A stretch of 64,000 bases of DNA from NCBI GenBank assembly GCA_013339895.1, contig JABACO010000001.1, positions 20,378,171-20,442,170 on the forward strand, read 5' to 3'. Numbering within the stretch: the first letter of the stretch is position 1; every line of letters starts with the position of its first letter. Shown here piece by piece: positions 10,746 through 22,452 of the stretch. Under the pieces are notes generated by a model. The model was not told the origin of the DNA and did no database searches. It saw nothing but the letters and a program-made list of their open reading frames with translations. Both the position numbers and the translations under genes were made by a program. The stretch comes from Ephydatia muelleri. Lineage: Eukaryota; Porifera; Demospongiae; Spongillida; Spongillidae.

Positions 10746-11150
10746 AAAGCAATAATAGTTTTGTACGCCTTGCGTAGGTCTTTGGTTTTAACCTCACTAT
10801 ACCACGCCGCCGACTCGCGGGTTATAAAGTAAGCGTCTCCGCCTTTCAGCGATCCTACCCATGCAGCTCTTCGTTTCCCTCCATCACTATACAAACCGAT
10901 GCGCCCACCGTGTTGCTGTAGGAATGGTTGTCACGAGGTGTGCATGGGTCACCTTGCTTGTTAGCGAACTAATGTTCGGCAGCTCCAGAGGCTGGAGATC
11001 ATGGGTAAACTCGTTGTACATTGCGTGCTCTTTCTGCCTTATACATAACAATGTTAGGGTTAATTGATTACAGTACGTCATTCCTAAACCCGAGGCGCGT
11101 CAGGATGTTTGCTAAATGCCCCGCCGATCTCACCCTGTGCAACCACGGTT
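10746..11150 (-). pseudogene. Unknown GC-rich module, fragment 1
   Basis: The reverse strand carries pieces of a coding module also found at 44090-44690 (+), 55250-55800 (-), 62330-62940 (+) and, as a scrap, 36640-36740 (+). Here MYNEFTHDLQPLE (about 11030-10990) and FITRESAAWYSEVKTKDLRK (about 10830-10760) are readable, with small deletions between them. The left end is cut by the retrotransposon. The module is richer in GC than its surroundings and has few introns or none. I do not recognise the protein. Confidence 0.5.
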
Positions 11151-11528
11151 ACACTGTCTCTTCGGTGATTGAAGTTGTGTACGTGTCAGGTGGTTTGAAA
11201 TTCAATATTTCAAGAGGCACATTCTGTGGCTCATTAACACTTGGGTAGTATCGTGAGAAGAATACACGGCGCAGCACTAATAAAATAATAACACATTCTT
11301 TGGTAATGAACATTGCTACACCGTATACAGTGGATTTCTCTCTCCCTCTCCTCTCTCTCTCTCCCTTCCAGTCTACACGAGTGTACGTATCAGACGTGTG
11401 CCAAATTTGCCTACACGTGCACACATACACATCTACTCGTGTGTATCTAATACGCAACTTCACTCGCGCGCGTGTAAGTTTTAATTCCGTCCACAAATTA
11501 CATATGCCTAGTTTGACTGAGTTTCGAG

Positions 11529-11670
11529 TTGAGAAAAAGAGTGGTAACGTCGAAGAGACGTAGATTTAGCGTATCAGAAATACGCAATAGGCTAAGTAGG
11601 GAAGGCATCTACGTGAGTAAAACTTCGTTATACAAATTGTGCCGCCATGTAAGAGTGCATGCCGAAAGGC
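11529..11670 (+). pseudogene. Tc1-like helix-turn-helix scrap
   Basis: A short frame reads RKRVVTSKRRRFSVSEIRNR and then LSREGIYVSKTSLYKLCR. The arrangement of a basic run, a first helix and then GIxVSxxTxYxxL is that of the second DNA-binding helix-turn-helix of Tc1/mariner transposases. No catalytic domain follows and I did not see this stretch in the other copies of the duplicated block, so it is probably a leftover of a transposon insertion. Homology is judged by pattern only. Confidence 0.35.
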
Positions 11671-12565
11671 TCTGTCGCATATCGACCGCGACCTCTCCCA
11701 TATTTCCACACTATTCTGTACACCCACGTACTCCTGCACACCTCTGCGCACCTGAGCATGCATGTACCTACGCATCGCACATCTCAGCAATAACCACGCA
11801 TTAACCCTCTCCATCCCTCTTGCACCATCTCCAGTCCTCAGGACTGTGCCAGATCACTTGGTTATGTTACCACCTGCATGTTCACCAGAAGATGCCAACG
11901 TTAACAGTTTGCAATGTTGCTTAAACAGGAGAGCAATTAATGTGTTCTCTCAGAACAGAGACCATGATTTTGGGAGGCTATCATTAACATCCTACCCTTC
12001 CATCGCCACTCATGCTTCTTTTGCATAATTATACCAATCGGACACATTTAACCGATGAATGCCGAAGTAGATACGGTAGAGTTGTCCAAAATCACGCTGC
12101 TAAATAAAACGTGGCGACAGAGGAATTCTAAGAAGTAGGGATGGGATTTAAACTATGTAACTGAAGCCGTGACCATGAAGAACTTCAAATTAGTATAATT
12201 TAATCAAACTGTCTGGAAGAAATCTTTGGTAACAGTTAACGAATATGCTGCGTCTCTCGGCGTACACAATATGCACACCCAATGTTGGACTTATTGGAAC
12301 ACCAAATAGATTCTCACATTTCTCTGGTATTTTGTTTGGATTAAATTTAGTGGAGTAGGCTAGTGCATACGAAGTTACAGCTCGTTCTTGATGTATATGT
12401 ATATCATCCATTTTCGAAGCCTGGAATTCACTTCAAACAAAGCATTATCAAACCACATAATTATCACATATCAACACCAATTAATAAGTCTTACAGCATT
12501 TGTCAAGTATAAGAAGCGAGACCGAACACGCTGCTATCACAACACTACGAGTGCTTTTCTCCGCA

Positions 12566-15262
12566 ATGCCAATTGCTCCTCAAGTGATCCTTTTGCTAAC
12601 AATCCTGGTCGGTGCGCAGTGCAGAAGATTTGGTAAGAAATATGCTCAGTATTGGATTGGTCGGTTTAAAATGCCTACTATGAACGCGAGAATGTCCACA
12701 TATATGTAGCCCCCCTCCATGCTGCCGATTCCCCTGCCGCAATCGAAGGAGAGTACATCGTTGTGCTGCACAGCTACCTCGCTAAACAACAAGGCAAAAG
12801 ACTAGTCCTTTTTCCTGCATGCACCGCGCATTGATTAAAATGCCGTTCAATCTATTCTCCCATAAAGTGAATGCTCACATTGCAAGGGTGAGCGAGCGAG
12901 CCAACTTGGAACAACAGGCCATCAGCGAGAAGTGGAAGGACGATACAGCATACATGCATATGCGAGACCAGCCAACTGAAGAGCCAGGAGATGTAGTTCC
13001 AGAGTACCGATCAATCGAAGCCCTCTTGGCCGCCGTCAGCGAGACGCGGGAGGAAGGTTCAGATTATATGCAAGACGGGCCAACTGCAGCGCCAGGAGAT
13101 GTAGTTCCAGAGTACCGATCAAAGCAAACGAGATATGGCATCACCAGCACATACGCCATTGGAAAGTCTAAAGCATACTCTGCTAGATTAAGCGACAGGT
13201 ACAGTGTATAAACTGCATGCGTGGCGTGGTATAGTGTAGTATGATGTTCGACACTTATACGCCTCGATCTCGCTTTGTTCACCTCAGCCTTAGGGACAAC
13301 ATCCGCAGTATGAAGGAAGTGAAGTACGTAGAGAGAAACCAAGAAGTTACTGCGGCGGCCTGCTCAACTCAGAAGAATGCCAATTGGGTTCGCGGATATT
13401 GCATGTGCACGTGATCGTATACTGCAAAAGTCTATATATTAGCATGCATGTGAAAGGAGAGGGACTTCGTTTTGTAATTGATTTTATTGCCATTTGCAGG
13501 GTTTAGTTAGGACCTCGATGCGAGATCGACCGAATTTTACGAGCATGTCGTACGTTTATGGTAAGTATATACACTGTAATGCATGCATGCGCACGTGCTG
13601 ATGATATTTGTACAGGTAACAGCGGAGAAGGAGTTAATATCTACATCATCGATAGGTATGCTATACCCTACTTTTCCGATGTGACAACTTATCTAAAATA
13701 CTTATCAGTGGCATCGACATTGGCAACGCGGAATTTGAAAACAGAGCATCTTGGGTGAGTGAGTATGTTAAAATTTGCGTCTGCATGTGCCAGCTAAAGG
13801 AAGAATATACCATACATATCCATTGCTATAAAAGGGCATCGATTTTGTTGAACCAAGCAACTCTCCGATGTCAGATCCTTACGGACACGGAACGAAGGTC
13901 GCAGGTAATACACCTGCTATTTTATATATTTCGGCATGCATGCATACACACTGCTGTGTTTATACAGGGTTTGCTACGTCCAAAACGTTCGGAATTGCAA
14001 AGAAAGCTACCGCTATAGCAGTTCGTGTCTTGAGCGCTACCGGATTGGGCACTACCACGTAAGACACGACTATAACTGTATTGGCGTACATGTGCATCCG
14101 ACGAGATGTGTAATGCGATTCTGCTACCAGTAACTTGCCACGTGCAGGTAGCTTTAATTTTCAAGATGATTTCATTTGTATTTGAGGAAGGGAATTGTTT
14201 CATCAATGTTTCACTATGCAGTAACGTTATAAGAGGCATTCAGTGGGCAACTTCCCAACACTCGACTGGTCAAAAATCAATTATCAAGTACGTTCTTATT
14301 AACGTCGAAGCTGCCTGTATTATTCCATCTGAACTGTATATAGCTTATCAATAAGTGGTCCTAAATCACAAGCTGTAAACGATGTTGTCCAAGCTGCTAT
14401 CGATAAGGTACTACATAATATGCTTTTTTTAATGCTGAAATATTATGACGTAAGTGTAGCATGCTTCTTTGTATATATATTTTGCAAAACTGTGTAACTT
14501 TCGTTGTATGAAACAAGGGAGTTCATGTGGTGGCAGCCGCTGGAAATGAGAGAACAGACGCTTGCACCCGCTCTCCCGCAAGTGCTCCTTCGAGGTATTT
14601 AGATCATTCCAATGAAGAGCTCTTCGATTAAAAAAAAACATACATTCATATTTAGCATCACTGTAATGGCCAGTGGTTCTGACGATTCATTTGCCTCGTT
14701 TAGCAACTACGGCTCGTGTGCTCACATCATTGCTCCAGTAAGCTTTATCGTTTCCATGCTGACATGACAATGCATGCCTTTGGCTTCATATATGCAGGGG
14801 GTGAATGTTAGGACTATTGGCAATGTTGTTGACAGTGGTAAGTCTAATTCGCTAACACGGTTTCCTATGCACGACGGCCGTCGAATGTACATGAACACAT
14901 ATACCTGTATGCACACATGTAGGAACATCGTATTCCTCCCCGATTGTGGTAAGCAAATATTATCATGCATTCCCTTTTCTATATACATACTGATACTGAT
15001 TCACATTACAAAAACTCTCCTAATTTGTGTTCATGTATGCAGGCCGGTATCATAGCCAAGCATATTGGACCACTATCTGTCGATCAGATCCCGACTCCTG
15101 CTGAAATGAAGAACTATCTAATTTCGTACGTCCCGTCAGCCAGCTGTATACGTTACACTACTTTCATTGTCTTTCAACAGAACATCGTCAACTCAAAAGA
15201 TCACAAATATACCATCCAATACTACTCCTAACAACCTGGTGTATTACCCTTGCTCGGCTTAA
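12566..15262 (+). CDS. Secreted proteinase K-like subtilase, intact copy 1 (17 exons)
   Basis: Joined exons: 12566-12632, 12710-12793, 12868-13198, 13294-13387, 13500-13560, 13616-13655, 13709-13754, 13835-13904, 13968-14058, 14222-14287, 14344-14407, 14518-14594, 14656-14737, 14798-14837, 14923-14948, 15043-15125, 15181-15262. They total 1404 nt (467 aa and stop) with matching phase at every junction. The product is a serine endopeptidase of family S8. Residues 1-18 (MPIAPQVILLLTILVGAQC) are a signal peptide. An I9-type propeptide follows, with EYIVVLHSYL and RSMKEVKYVERNQ. The catalytic domain has Asp225 (YIIDSG), His259 (GHGT), Asn348 (AAGNE) and Ser407 (GTSYSSP), the full triad plus oxyanion hole. 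Intron 2 appears to be GC-AG (12794-12867). Exon 3 holds an internal near-repeat of about 40 residues (PGDVVPEYRS twice) absent from copies 2 and 3. It is predicted to be secreted and self-activating; its substrate is unknown. Confidence 0.9.
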
Positions 15263-15559
15263 TTCTCTACACGGTGCTGCACCAAGGACACCTTGTAACG
15301 AACTGAGTAGCTAATAGCATGCAGGCATATATGTAGTCATAGAGATGTAGCAGATCTTACAGTCATAGGCTTAGCTGAACAATGCTGTTTGCAAGAGTGA
15401 ATAATACATTTACATACGATTTAATCTTGTTTGTAAACAAAATGAGAGCTTCAAGTAGCTTTCTGAATAGAATGAACTCTAAACAATATGGCAGAATATG
15501 CAGAGTACTTCCAAAATGATGTACAACATGCATGCACAAATGTACGAAACGAAGAAACT

Positions 15560-15700
15560 TTGCAATTTTCATTACGCCATTCTTCTGAAACGAAAAACAT
15601 AACGAGGCAAGATGGAAGCTTCATCATAGATCGGGTAGTTAAGGCTACTTCCAGACTGCCCATGCACACTGTCGTAATTCTGTGGGTGTGCAACGAGGTG
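15560..15700 (-). pseudogene. PARP-like C-terminal fragment F
   Basis: The reverse strand carries the end of the PARP-like domain in shifted frames (the CHTHRITTVCMGSLEVAL and MMKLPSCLVMFF readings are out-of-frame views of it). It ends about 250 bp downstream of the intact subtilase gene and is immediately followed by the perfect 23-bp-arm hairpin at 15720-15770. It is the inverted counterpart of 4080-4215. Confidence 0.55.
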
Positions 15701-15719
15701 GGTTTGATGAGGTGGGTTT

Positions 15720-15770
15720 GATTCGTTTGAAATACGGTAATAGAACGTATTACCGTATTTCAAACGAATC
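15720..15770. repeat. Perfect hairpin, 23-bp arms, 5-nt loop
   Basis: The arm gattcgtttgaaatacggta continues to 15742, and its exact complement runs 15748-15770. Imperfect versions lie at 3991-4060 and 51448-51515, where the loop is longer (ggtcggacacct), and a one-armed version lies at 40325-40350. It marks the end of the PARP-like remnant in each block. Confidence 0.8.
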
Positions 15771-16332
15771 AAACAATTATCAAACTACACGGTACCTTGA
15801 TACTTCCAACAGCGTGAATTACAATCGATATTTCTTCGACCTTGGCAGGAAATGTGAACTATAGTATAGGGCATCTTGCATTCCAATACCCGCGGACCGC
15901 GGTACATGCAGAAGCGCGGTGTTGTTGTAGTCAGTCAAATACATGTATCGTAAACCACCCACATGCAATGACCCCGCGCTCCTAGACGTCACACGGCAGT
16001 GGCATGTGAAATAATAAAAATGAACAAAAATTATTTTTTAAAACGATGATTCCAAATAAAGTGGGGTTACCGATGGGAGTGAATAAGAGGTGTGCTCCCA
16101 ACGATTTAGTGGCCAAACTATGAATAATTATAAGCATTTGGGGTCTCTCCCCCCCCCCCCCTCTCCCTACAGTGGAAATCGTGATAAATTTTTTGGGTGT
16201 GTTTTGATGTTAACTTGATTTTTTAACATTAACTGTATGCAGTATTGAAAATCTGACAATGCAGTGTTGGTGACCAAACATTTGTAAACAAGTACCGGAA
16301 ATAAGTAAGTGTCACGTGACTAACACGTCTGT

Positions 16333-16906
16333 TTGTTTTTGTTTTTAAGTGTCCCAGACTCCCAGTTTGTTGCTATAGACAACTGTAGAAAACAGGACAG
16401 ACACCTTAGGCGATACTGCCTGCACTGCAAACGATGGCTATCTTATTCTGCATATCTTGCGCACAGAAGAAGACATGGTGATTCGAATTCCATGCGAAGT
16501 GATGGCGAAATGTATAACCAAGACGCTGAGCAAAGTGACCACGGTGATGTAGAAATTGCATGTAGTGAAGAAACCATTGATACTGAAGCAGTAGATCTCA
16601 GCAACTGCAGTGTACGCCCCCGGTTTGTTCCTGATAATGCCGAAAACGATCATGATGTGGTAGATGATGAGAAAAGCCTGTGGTGAAGTACAGGTGAGTG
16701 CATACTTGAAAACGTGAAAGCGTGCAATTTACTGTACGTTATATTGTAGGAGAGTGATGATGAAGCCATTCAAATCATCACAGGATCTAGTGATAATGAT
16801 GAAAGTGAAGAGATAACTGAGCAGGTACAGCCGGTGATTGCAAATGAGAACTCTGTTGTTCATAGCAATACTGGGGATAGAAGTGATGGGATGATTCAGC
16901 AGGTAC
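16333..16906 (+). pseudogene. C2H2-finger, acidic protein truncated by a MITE
   Basis: An open frame from 16333 reads a single zinc finger (YCLHCKRWLSYSAYLAHRRR, C-x2-C-x12-H-x3-4-H) followed by an acidic tail. A donor (gtgagtg) near 16693 and an acceptor at about 16750 add a second acidic exon (ESDDEAIQIITGSSDNDESE to GMIQQV). The sequence is cut at 16907 by the tip of a hAT-type element. A lone N-terminal finger with an acidic stretch is common in transposon-encoded proteins of invertebrates, but nothing catalytic is left, so identity is open. Confidence 0.45.
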
Positions 16907-17312
16907 TAGGGTGTGTAACCAGTTATCAGGTTATTCGGGTTAGCTATCCGTTCGAATAGCAACTTAGCATTACTCGGAAAAATGGATTAGTGAAGTTTAT
17001 CTATTCGAAATAACCGGTTTATGTTTCTCCATTCGGAGGTACTTAGGTATTCGTCATTAGCATTGACAATTCGCCCATTATTCGAGTACCTTTTTATACC
17101 GATATCCGGATATGATTTTCAATTGAGTATTTCATAATTAGAGTTATATATATAACTACGTCACTGTTTATACATATATGCAATGTGGGCAGAAGCAATC
17201 AATAATTGAGTAAATAGATAGTAATATAATACAAAATATTTAATGTGTATCAATTGGGGATACAAAATATGCAGCGTGTACTAGCTCAATGCTTTTATAG
17301 TCGTCTTCAAGT
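16907..17312. mobile_element. Partial copy of the TAGGGTGTGTAACC hAT-type element
   Basis: From 16907 the sequence follows the left 430 bp of the element at 6187-7345, including the terminal repeat and the cattcggaggtacttaggta region, with small deletions. Similarity stops near tcgtcttcaag at 17312. No right terminal repeat is seen, so it is a truncated copy. Confidence 0.7.
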
Positions 17313-18583
17313 AAGAAGCCTGCTAAGCATATCACACACAATCAGTGATCATAGTAATGTACAAAGGCATTACAATATTTGTTGCTGCTTGTTTACTCGA
17401 ATTTCAAACTCATTTCATTTATGAAGTCACGTCTGCATGCTGTAAGAGCTGCATGCATGTCGCAGTAAAGAGAAGTTGTACCTACCATTATGCTAAACAA
17501 CAACATACATGTACATGTATCCCTCACCTTTACGTTCATTTCCAAACTATATTTATTAATGGAGGGGTCTGCAAATAAAAGAAAGACTAGGAGACAATTT
17601 GGACGACATTACTTACAACGAGTCTCTTCCAAATTGCTGCCTTTACTTTGTTGCATTGTTGGCAATTGATTTTTGGGCTACACGTATGTAAGAAGACTTG
17701 GTAACAGTTGTGAAGCAAATCAAAAATAACCAACGCAGCAAAAATTGCTTAGCTGCATGCATGCAATCAACAAAACGAACAAGAAAAAAATGTATAAAGT
17801 GGTATAAATTATTTTGTGGCTTTGCACATTCAGAATCCATTAATGTCACTTAAACAAGCATTTAAAGTTATGGACTTCACAGAACTGTATCCCACGATGA
17901 AAGGTGTGGGATGCTAATATTACTTAGCAATTAATATTATTGTCTAAATTATAATTTTTTGTTTGGGGAGAGGGGGCGGGCGTTTGACTAGAAACTGAAT
18001 CATCAGAATGCTTGCAGCAATAACATTAATATTCTTTATCAACACGCACGCTCCGTTGTTCCGTGAATTTTTGTTACGTTTCGGGATTGGGTTAAGCCGT
18101 CTAGAAACGGTAGAATTAATGCTCAGCCGGTTGGATAGGTTGTACAACTCGTCAACCAATCAACGTTCGCGATCGGTTCGGAACATAGCTAAGAATCAAA
18201 ATGCTACTCTACAGTAGTTGGAAGTGTGTCGGACGACCACGCCCAACTACGTTTATTCAACCTTCTGAAATGATGAGTATTTTTACCTGCCAAAAATAGA
18301 CACCCAAAGAAAATAGGGAGTATTATACCTGCGCGTCTACTAAAAAGCTCAGTTATACTGTTACCTGTTTGTTGACTCTACTTCTTATAATAATATCTAC
18401 GCTTTTGAAGCCATGGAGCTAATAATAATTAAGTTATTAGAGCCAATTTAATCAATTCAAAGTACCAAATAACGATTTTTCTCAGGGATTGGGATGATAT
18501 GAACATGCCATGATTACCGTAGTCGCACATTTGAATGTTGAAACGAAATCAAAATTCCAAAGCACTAACATATGTCAATTTGC
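17313..18583. other. No gene recognised
   Basis: AT-rich sequence with only short open frames. None shows a conserved motif or a matching duplicate elsewhere in the window. It separates the truncated MITE from the SH2-PARP gene and may contain that gene's promoter. Confidence 0.5.
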
Positions 18584-18622
18584 ATGATGCTCTCTTATTT
18601 CATCCTGTCCTCTTATTTCATC

Positions 18623-21600
18623 ATGTCACAAGCGGCAAGCGGATTGGACGGGACGGCGTTTCAACCCGACACGGAGAAACAAGCCGTGCTGCTGAAAAGC
18701 GTGCCGTAAGTATGGAGAAACGCGCTTTAGTTTACATCTGGGCTGCAATTGGGGCCACTGTTGTGTGCATCGTGGCAGTTGACCGAGTATATTCGCCGTT
18801 TGTGAACTACTGTACATGTACATGTAGGAAAACTGCGTTGCCATTGACGGCTTTGTGCCGATGTGCATCATTCTTTGCTGTTCACTGTAGATGGTTTCAT
18901 GGCCAGATCAGCCGAGCAGAGTCCGAGAGACTTCTGACTTCTCAAAGCAACGGCACTTTTCTAATCAGAGATAGCAATACGTATCCTGGTGACTATACAC
19001 TATCGCTCAGGTACGTTACTTTTTTGCATGATATTAGGCGCGCTCCGTATTTATTTTACAAGCTCCTTGAAGCTTCGAGCAAAAAGTCAAGCACTTCCAT
19101 ATCACTCGCAATGCCGCTGGAAAAATAACGCTTGAAGAGAAGTATTGCTTCGACACATTAATTAACTTCGTGGAGGTAAGTATCGAGAAGGCCTGTATTA
19201 CGAAAATCGGGCCACATTTCATTTATCCGTTATTTTGAACCAGCACTATCAGAAAAATGCAACTGCACTCCCTTGCTGTCTGAAGCATAGCGTACTAAAG
19301 GCTGGAGGTGAGTTGTTTATAGTAAGGTGTCCATCGCTCACATAGATACATTTATAAACATCACAATATAAAGCGCTAGCTGTTTGTCCACAAACAATTA
19401 TCCCTACCTGCAGTACACGCACGTAATGGGCAATATGTATGATGTCCATTTTATAGCTTTATTCTCAAACATTGTTCTCACATCGCCTCAGGTATTCACA
19501 GCAAAAAAAAGCGTAGAATCAATTCTTGATTTTCAATTGATTTGCCACTTACATTCTGGTACATATTGTTAACGGTTTGTACCAGGTATGTAAACATTTT
19601 GTACCAGAATGTAAGTGACAAATCAATTAAAAGTCAAGAATTGATTCTACGCGTTTTTTTTGCCGTGATTTGGTTGTTGCGCTCAGCATTATTAAATGTG
19701 TTATAATTCATAGAAGACGATGAGATGAGTAAATAGCTGCACTGCGCATTCGATGGGTACATGTATACAGTACAGCGTATATGCAAATACGCAGCCACAT
19801 ATAGTTACATGCAGATATGCATGCATTATTCTTGAATATGTCAATATACTAATCATACATGTATAATTTATTATATACATGAAGCATCTAGCACCTCTGC
19901 AAATGGCGCATCCTTGGCCGGTGCTGCACCCACACCCGAAAAGCAGAATCTCGCCATCTCTGCAAATGGCCTGTCCACGGGGGGTCCCGAAAATCAGAAT
20001 CCCGCCACTCCGGCAAATGGCCTATTCTCGACGGGTCTCGAAAATCAGAGTCCCGCCGCCTCTGCAAATTGCCTATCTTCGGAGAGTCCCGAAAAACAGA
20101 ATCCCTCTGCTTTGGCAAATAGCCGATCTTTGGCGGGTGCTGCAGCTACTCCCAAAACACAGAATCCCGTCAGGGAGAGAGGGCTCCTTCACAACATGTT
20201 CAGTTCTTTACGTACAGCTGTATGAGCCACATGGATTATGCACAACTTTTAAATTTCACTTAATCATTTTTTTTACTCTGCACATCCCACCAGTTCGGCC
20301 TACCCGACAGCCTGCCTCTTCCCTTCCTCCTAACCAATCATGCTGCTCTCTGCCCGGATGTACCAGACCTAGGTACTACGATCCAATCACAAAATCGTTG
20401 CACAGCTACTGTACGAAAGAACACGCTTTGGAGCACGGGAATCTAGGTAAAATGTATACACGTACTGTAAATGGTTAAGAATTCGCTCTGATCACCGGTA
20501 ACTTCGTCCACCACATGTAAACCAAGCCTCAGGCCCCACCTCTTTGCAATGCAGTTCCCTGGCCTGTCCCAACCAGAAGTGTCCTATTCCAGACAGAGGC
20601 GGTGGAAACTATGACGACTGTTCTAAGTGGTTCCAAGGCAACGGCGGTAGGAGACCGCATGCTAAGGGCATGACAGCAGTATTTTTAAGAGGGGGGATGA
20701 GGGGGCACACTTTGTATTATAAAGTGGGTGAAGCGCGGAAGCTTTTGATGATATCTAAAATACTAAAGCATTAATACTATATGCGTAGCATTACTGTATT
20801 GCACTACCAAAAGACACATGCACTATCGCCTGTGGGAAAAGTTGCACACATAGATACCTGTATAATGCTTCGTTTAAGTAACAAATAAATAATTGGGACA
20901 AAGAGAAGTAATCATTTTGAGTTACTTTCCTTGTGATGGAGAAATGAAAAGAGACGCCGAGGTTGCAGTTGCATGAAACATGCAGCATGATGGATATCGA
21001 TGTGTTGATAACGTGCGTGTACGTGCTACTTTCCCCTTCCACATCAGATCCATGGGTTCATCCCTCCTCTCATGTGCCAGCCTCGGCCAAACCTCCAACA
21101 CTTTCCCCTCGGCTTCCAAATTACGAATGCATTTTATCACGGAGCACCAGAGAGAGAGACGTTAGGCGACAAGATGCAGAAGCGCTATATGGTTATTTTA
21201 AAACGGAGCATGCCTTGGAACATGACAAGAGTCAAAGGGGTACTGTAGGTCGTAGTACTGACCCCTCTACAAGGCCAATTCCTGCACAAATAAGGTGCAG
21301 GACCCTACCTGTTCCAGACAAAGAAACCCCATTCCTAGTGGAGGTGGTTACTATGACTACTGCAGCAAAGAATGCCGCGATAATAGTAAGGGAGCATGGG
21401 CTCATTGTGTCTACTTTGTAAAGATCAGTGTGTAAATACGCCTCCTTATTTTCAGAGCAGGCGTTTGGGTTTGCAATATTGGAAGCTTCATCCCCTGAAT
21501 ACCTACGAATTTGTTCTAATTTCAGGATGGATTGGACTAAAGGACAATGTCCAGATTTAGACTATGTCATTGAAGTGTTTTGTGGTCAAACACAGAAGAG

Positions 21601-22096
21601 GTGGAAGGACTACAAAGCCAGACTAGCCTCCAAGGGTTCCCCCACCACTGTGGAACAGTACTACCATGGCACTGCCATTAAGTGCGATATTTTTGTTTCC
21701 ATGTCCACATGTAACCAAAGTGGTTGCAGCATTTGTGGAATAAGTCGGGAGGGCTTTAATAAGAAACACTTAGGGAAAAATTACCCGCTATCAAAGAACT
21801 TTGGAGAAGGTTTCTACTTTGCGCTACATTCATCCAAGTCTCACAACTACACCCAAGGATCCCAAAACCATCGAGCTGTGCTCATTTGTGATGTTTTGCC
21901 GGGTAATAAGTACACTGTCACAACTACCCAGCCCCACCTCACTGCTCCTCCTGTTGGCTATGACAGCGTTCATTTCGTGCCCAACCAGCATACCAGACTG
22001 AAATACCCTGAGGTTGTGCTGTTCGAGGAAGCCTCCATTTTACCTCGTTACATAATACTGTACACAAGAGATGGCATTGAAAGGATTGCAAAATAG
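18623..22096 (+). CDS. SH2 / Cys-His repeats / PARP-like catalytic domain protein (10 exons)
   Basis: Exons 18623-18705, 18891-19010, 19073-19175, 19244-19307, 19885-20211, 20294-20446, 20533-20646, 21048-21244, 21301-21385, 21456-22096 join in phase to 1887 nt (628 aa and stop). Residues 29-122 are an SH2 domain, closest in pattern to Csk: PWFHGQISR, then GTFLIRDSNTYPGDYTL with the phosphotyrosine-binding Arg54, then KVKHFHI with His75. Residues 124-232 are low-complexity repeats of about 20 residues (NQNPA..ANGL). Exons 6-7 and 8-9 look like a duplicated pair: Cys250, Cys255, His269, Cys272, His276; then Cys290, Cys295, Cys300, Cys313; a decayed second Cys/His unit; then Cys391, Cys408, Cys412 with YDYCSKEC. 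Residues 416-628 are a PARP-fold ADP-ribosyltransferase with His486 (YYHGT), Tyr536 (GEGFYFA) and Glu601 (YPEVVLF), plus a Cys-rich insert (492-509). Probably a phosphotyrosine-guided ADP-ribosyltransferase in the cytosol (inference). An in-frame ATG at 18584 is an alternative start. The 56-nt intron 21245-21300 is the least certain junction. Confidence 0.75.
19497..19667. mobile_element. 171-bp foldback MITE in intron 4 of the SH2-PARP gene
   Basis: Two arms of roughly 70 bp are near-exact inverted copies. The left begins CACAGCAAAAAAAAGCGTAG, and the right ends with the complement of that, with one change (CGTG against CTGTG). The sequence between is about 30 bp. It encodes nothing. It lies between donor 19308 and acceptor 19884, so it should be spliced out. 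Confidence 0.7.
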
Positions 22097-22289
22097 CTGA
22101 GTATTTGCAGTGTTATATATGATCACTGCTACTAGTGACTGTGCTGCAGAAGAGTAAGGCAAGGATACATGTATGCACTGAATATTACTACATGTATGTA
22201 TCTATAACGTTGAAATGCAGAATATATATGGTTCTATAATCTGGTGCGTATGTTTAAGGTGTATATTCAAATATACGCTATACAGAAAA

Positions 22290-22452
22290 CAGTATCGGGA
22301 AAATGATCCCAAGTGTGTTGAGTTTTGCTGGCGATGTATCCCGTTGGCAGTAGAGAGCTATGGGGCCTGGAGACAAGAGGCATTGAGGGCCTACTCACAG
22401 GTGGCTTCTCGGTTAGCGATTCGTGGTAATACCCCAAAGTCCAAGGTAGAAT
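22290..22452 (+). pseudogene. LINE reverse transcriptase C-terminal fragment 1
   Basis: The frame reads NDPKCVEFCWRCIPLAVESY and then GAWRQEALRAYSQVASRLAI. This is the tail signature of an invertebrate LINE polyprotein (C..LGW.CIPLAVE.YGAWG.EA) as I know it from pattern. Nothing of the polymerase core is left. Confidence 0.5.

Noticed and set aside
18584-18622. Upstream in-frame ATG giving a hydrophobic N terminus (MMLSYFILSSYF) to the SH2 gene
   Set aside because: Possible, but an SH2 protein is expected in the cytosol, so the ATG at 18623 was preferred; noted as an alternative.
19879-20478. 199-codon forward ORF starting MKHLAPLQMAHP
   Set aside because: It is an out-of-frame reading through exon 5 repeats, intron 5 and exon 6 of the SH2-PARP gene; the phase-consistent frame reads the NQNPA..ANGL repeats instead.
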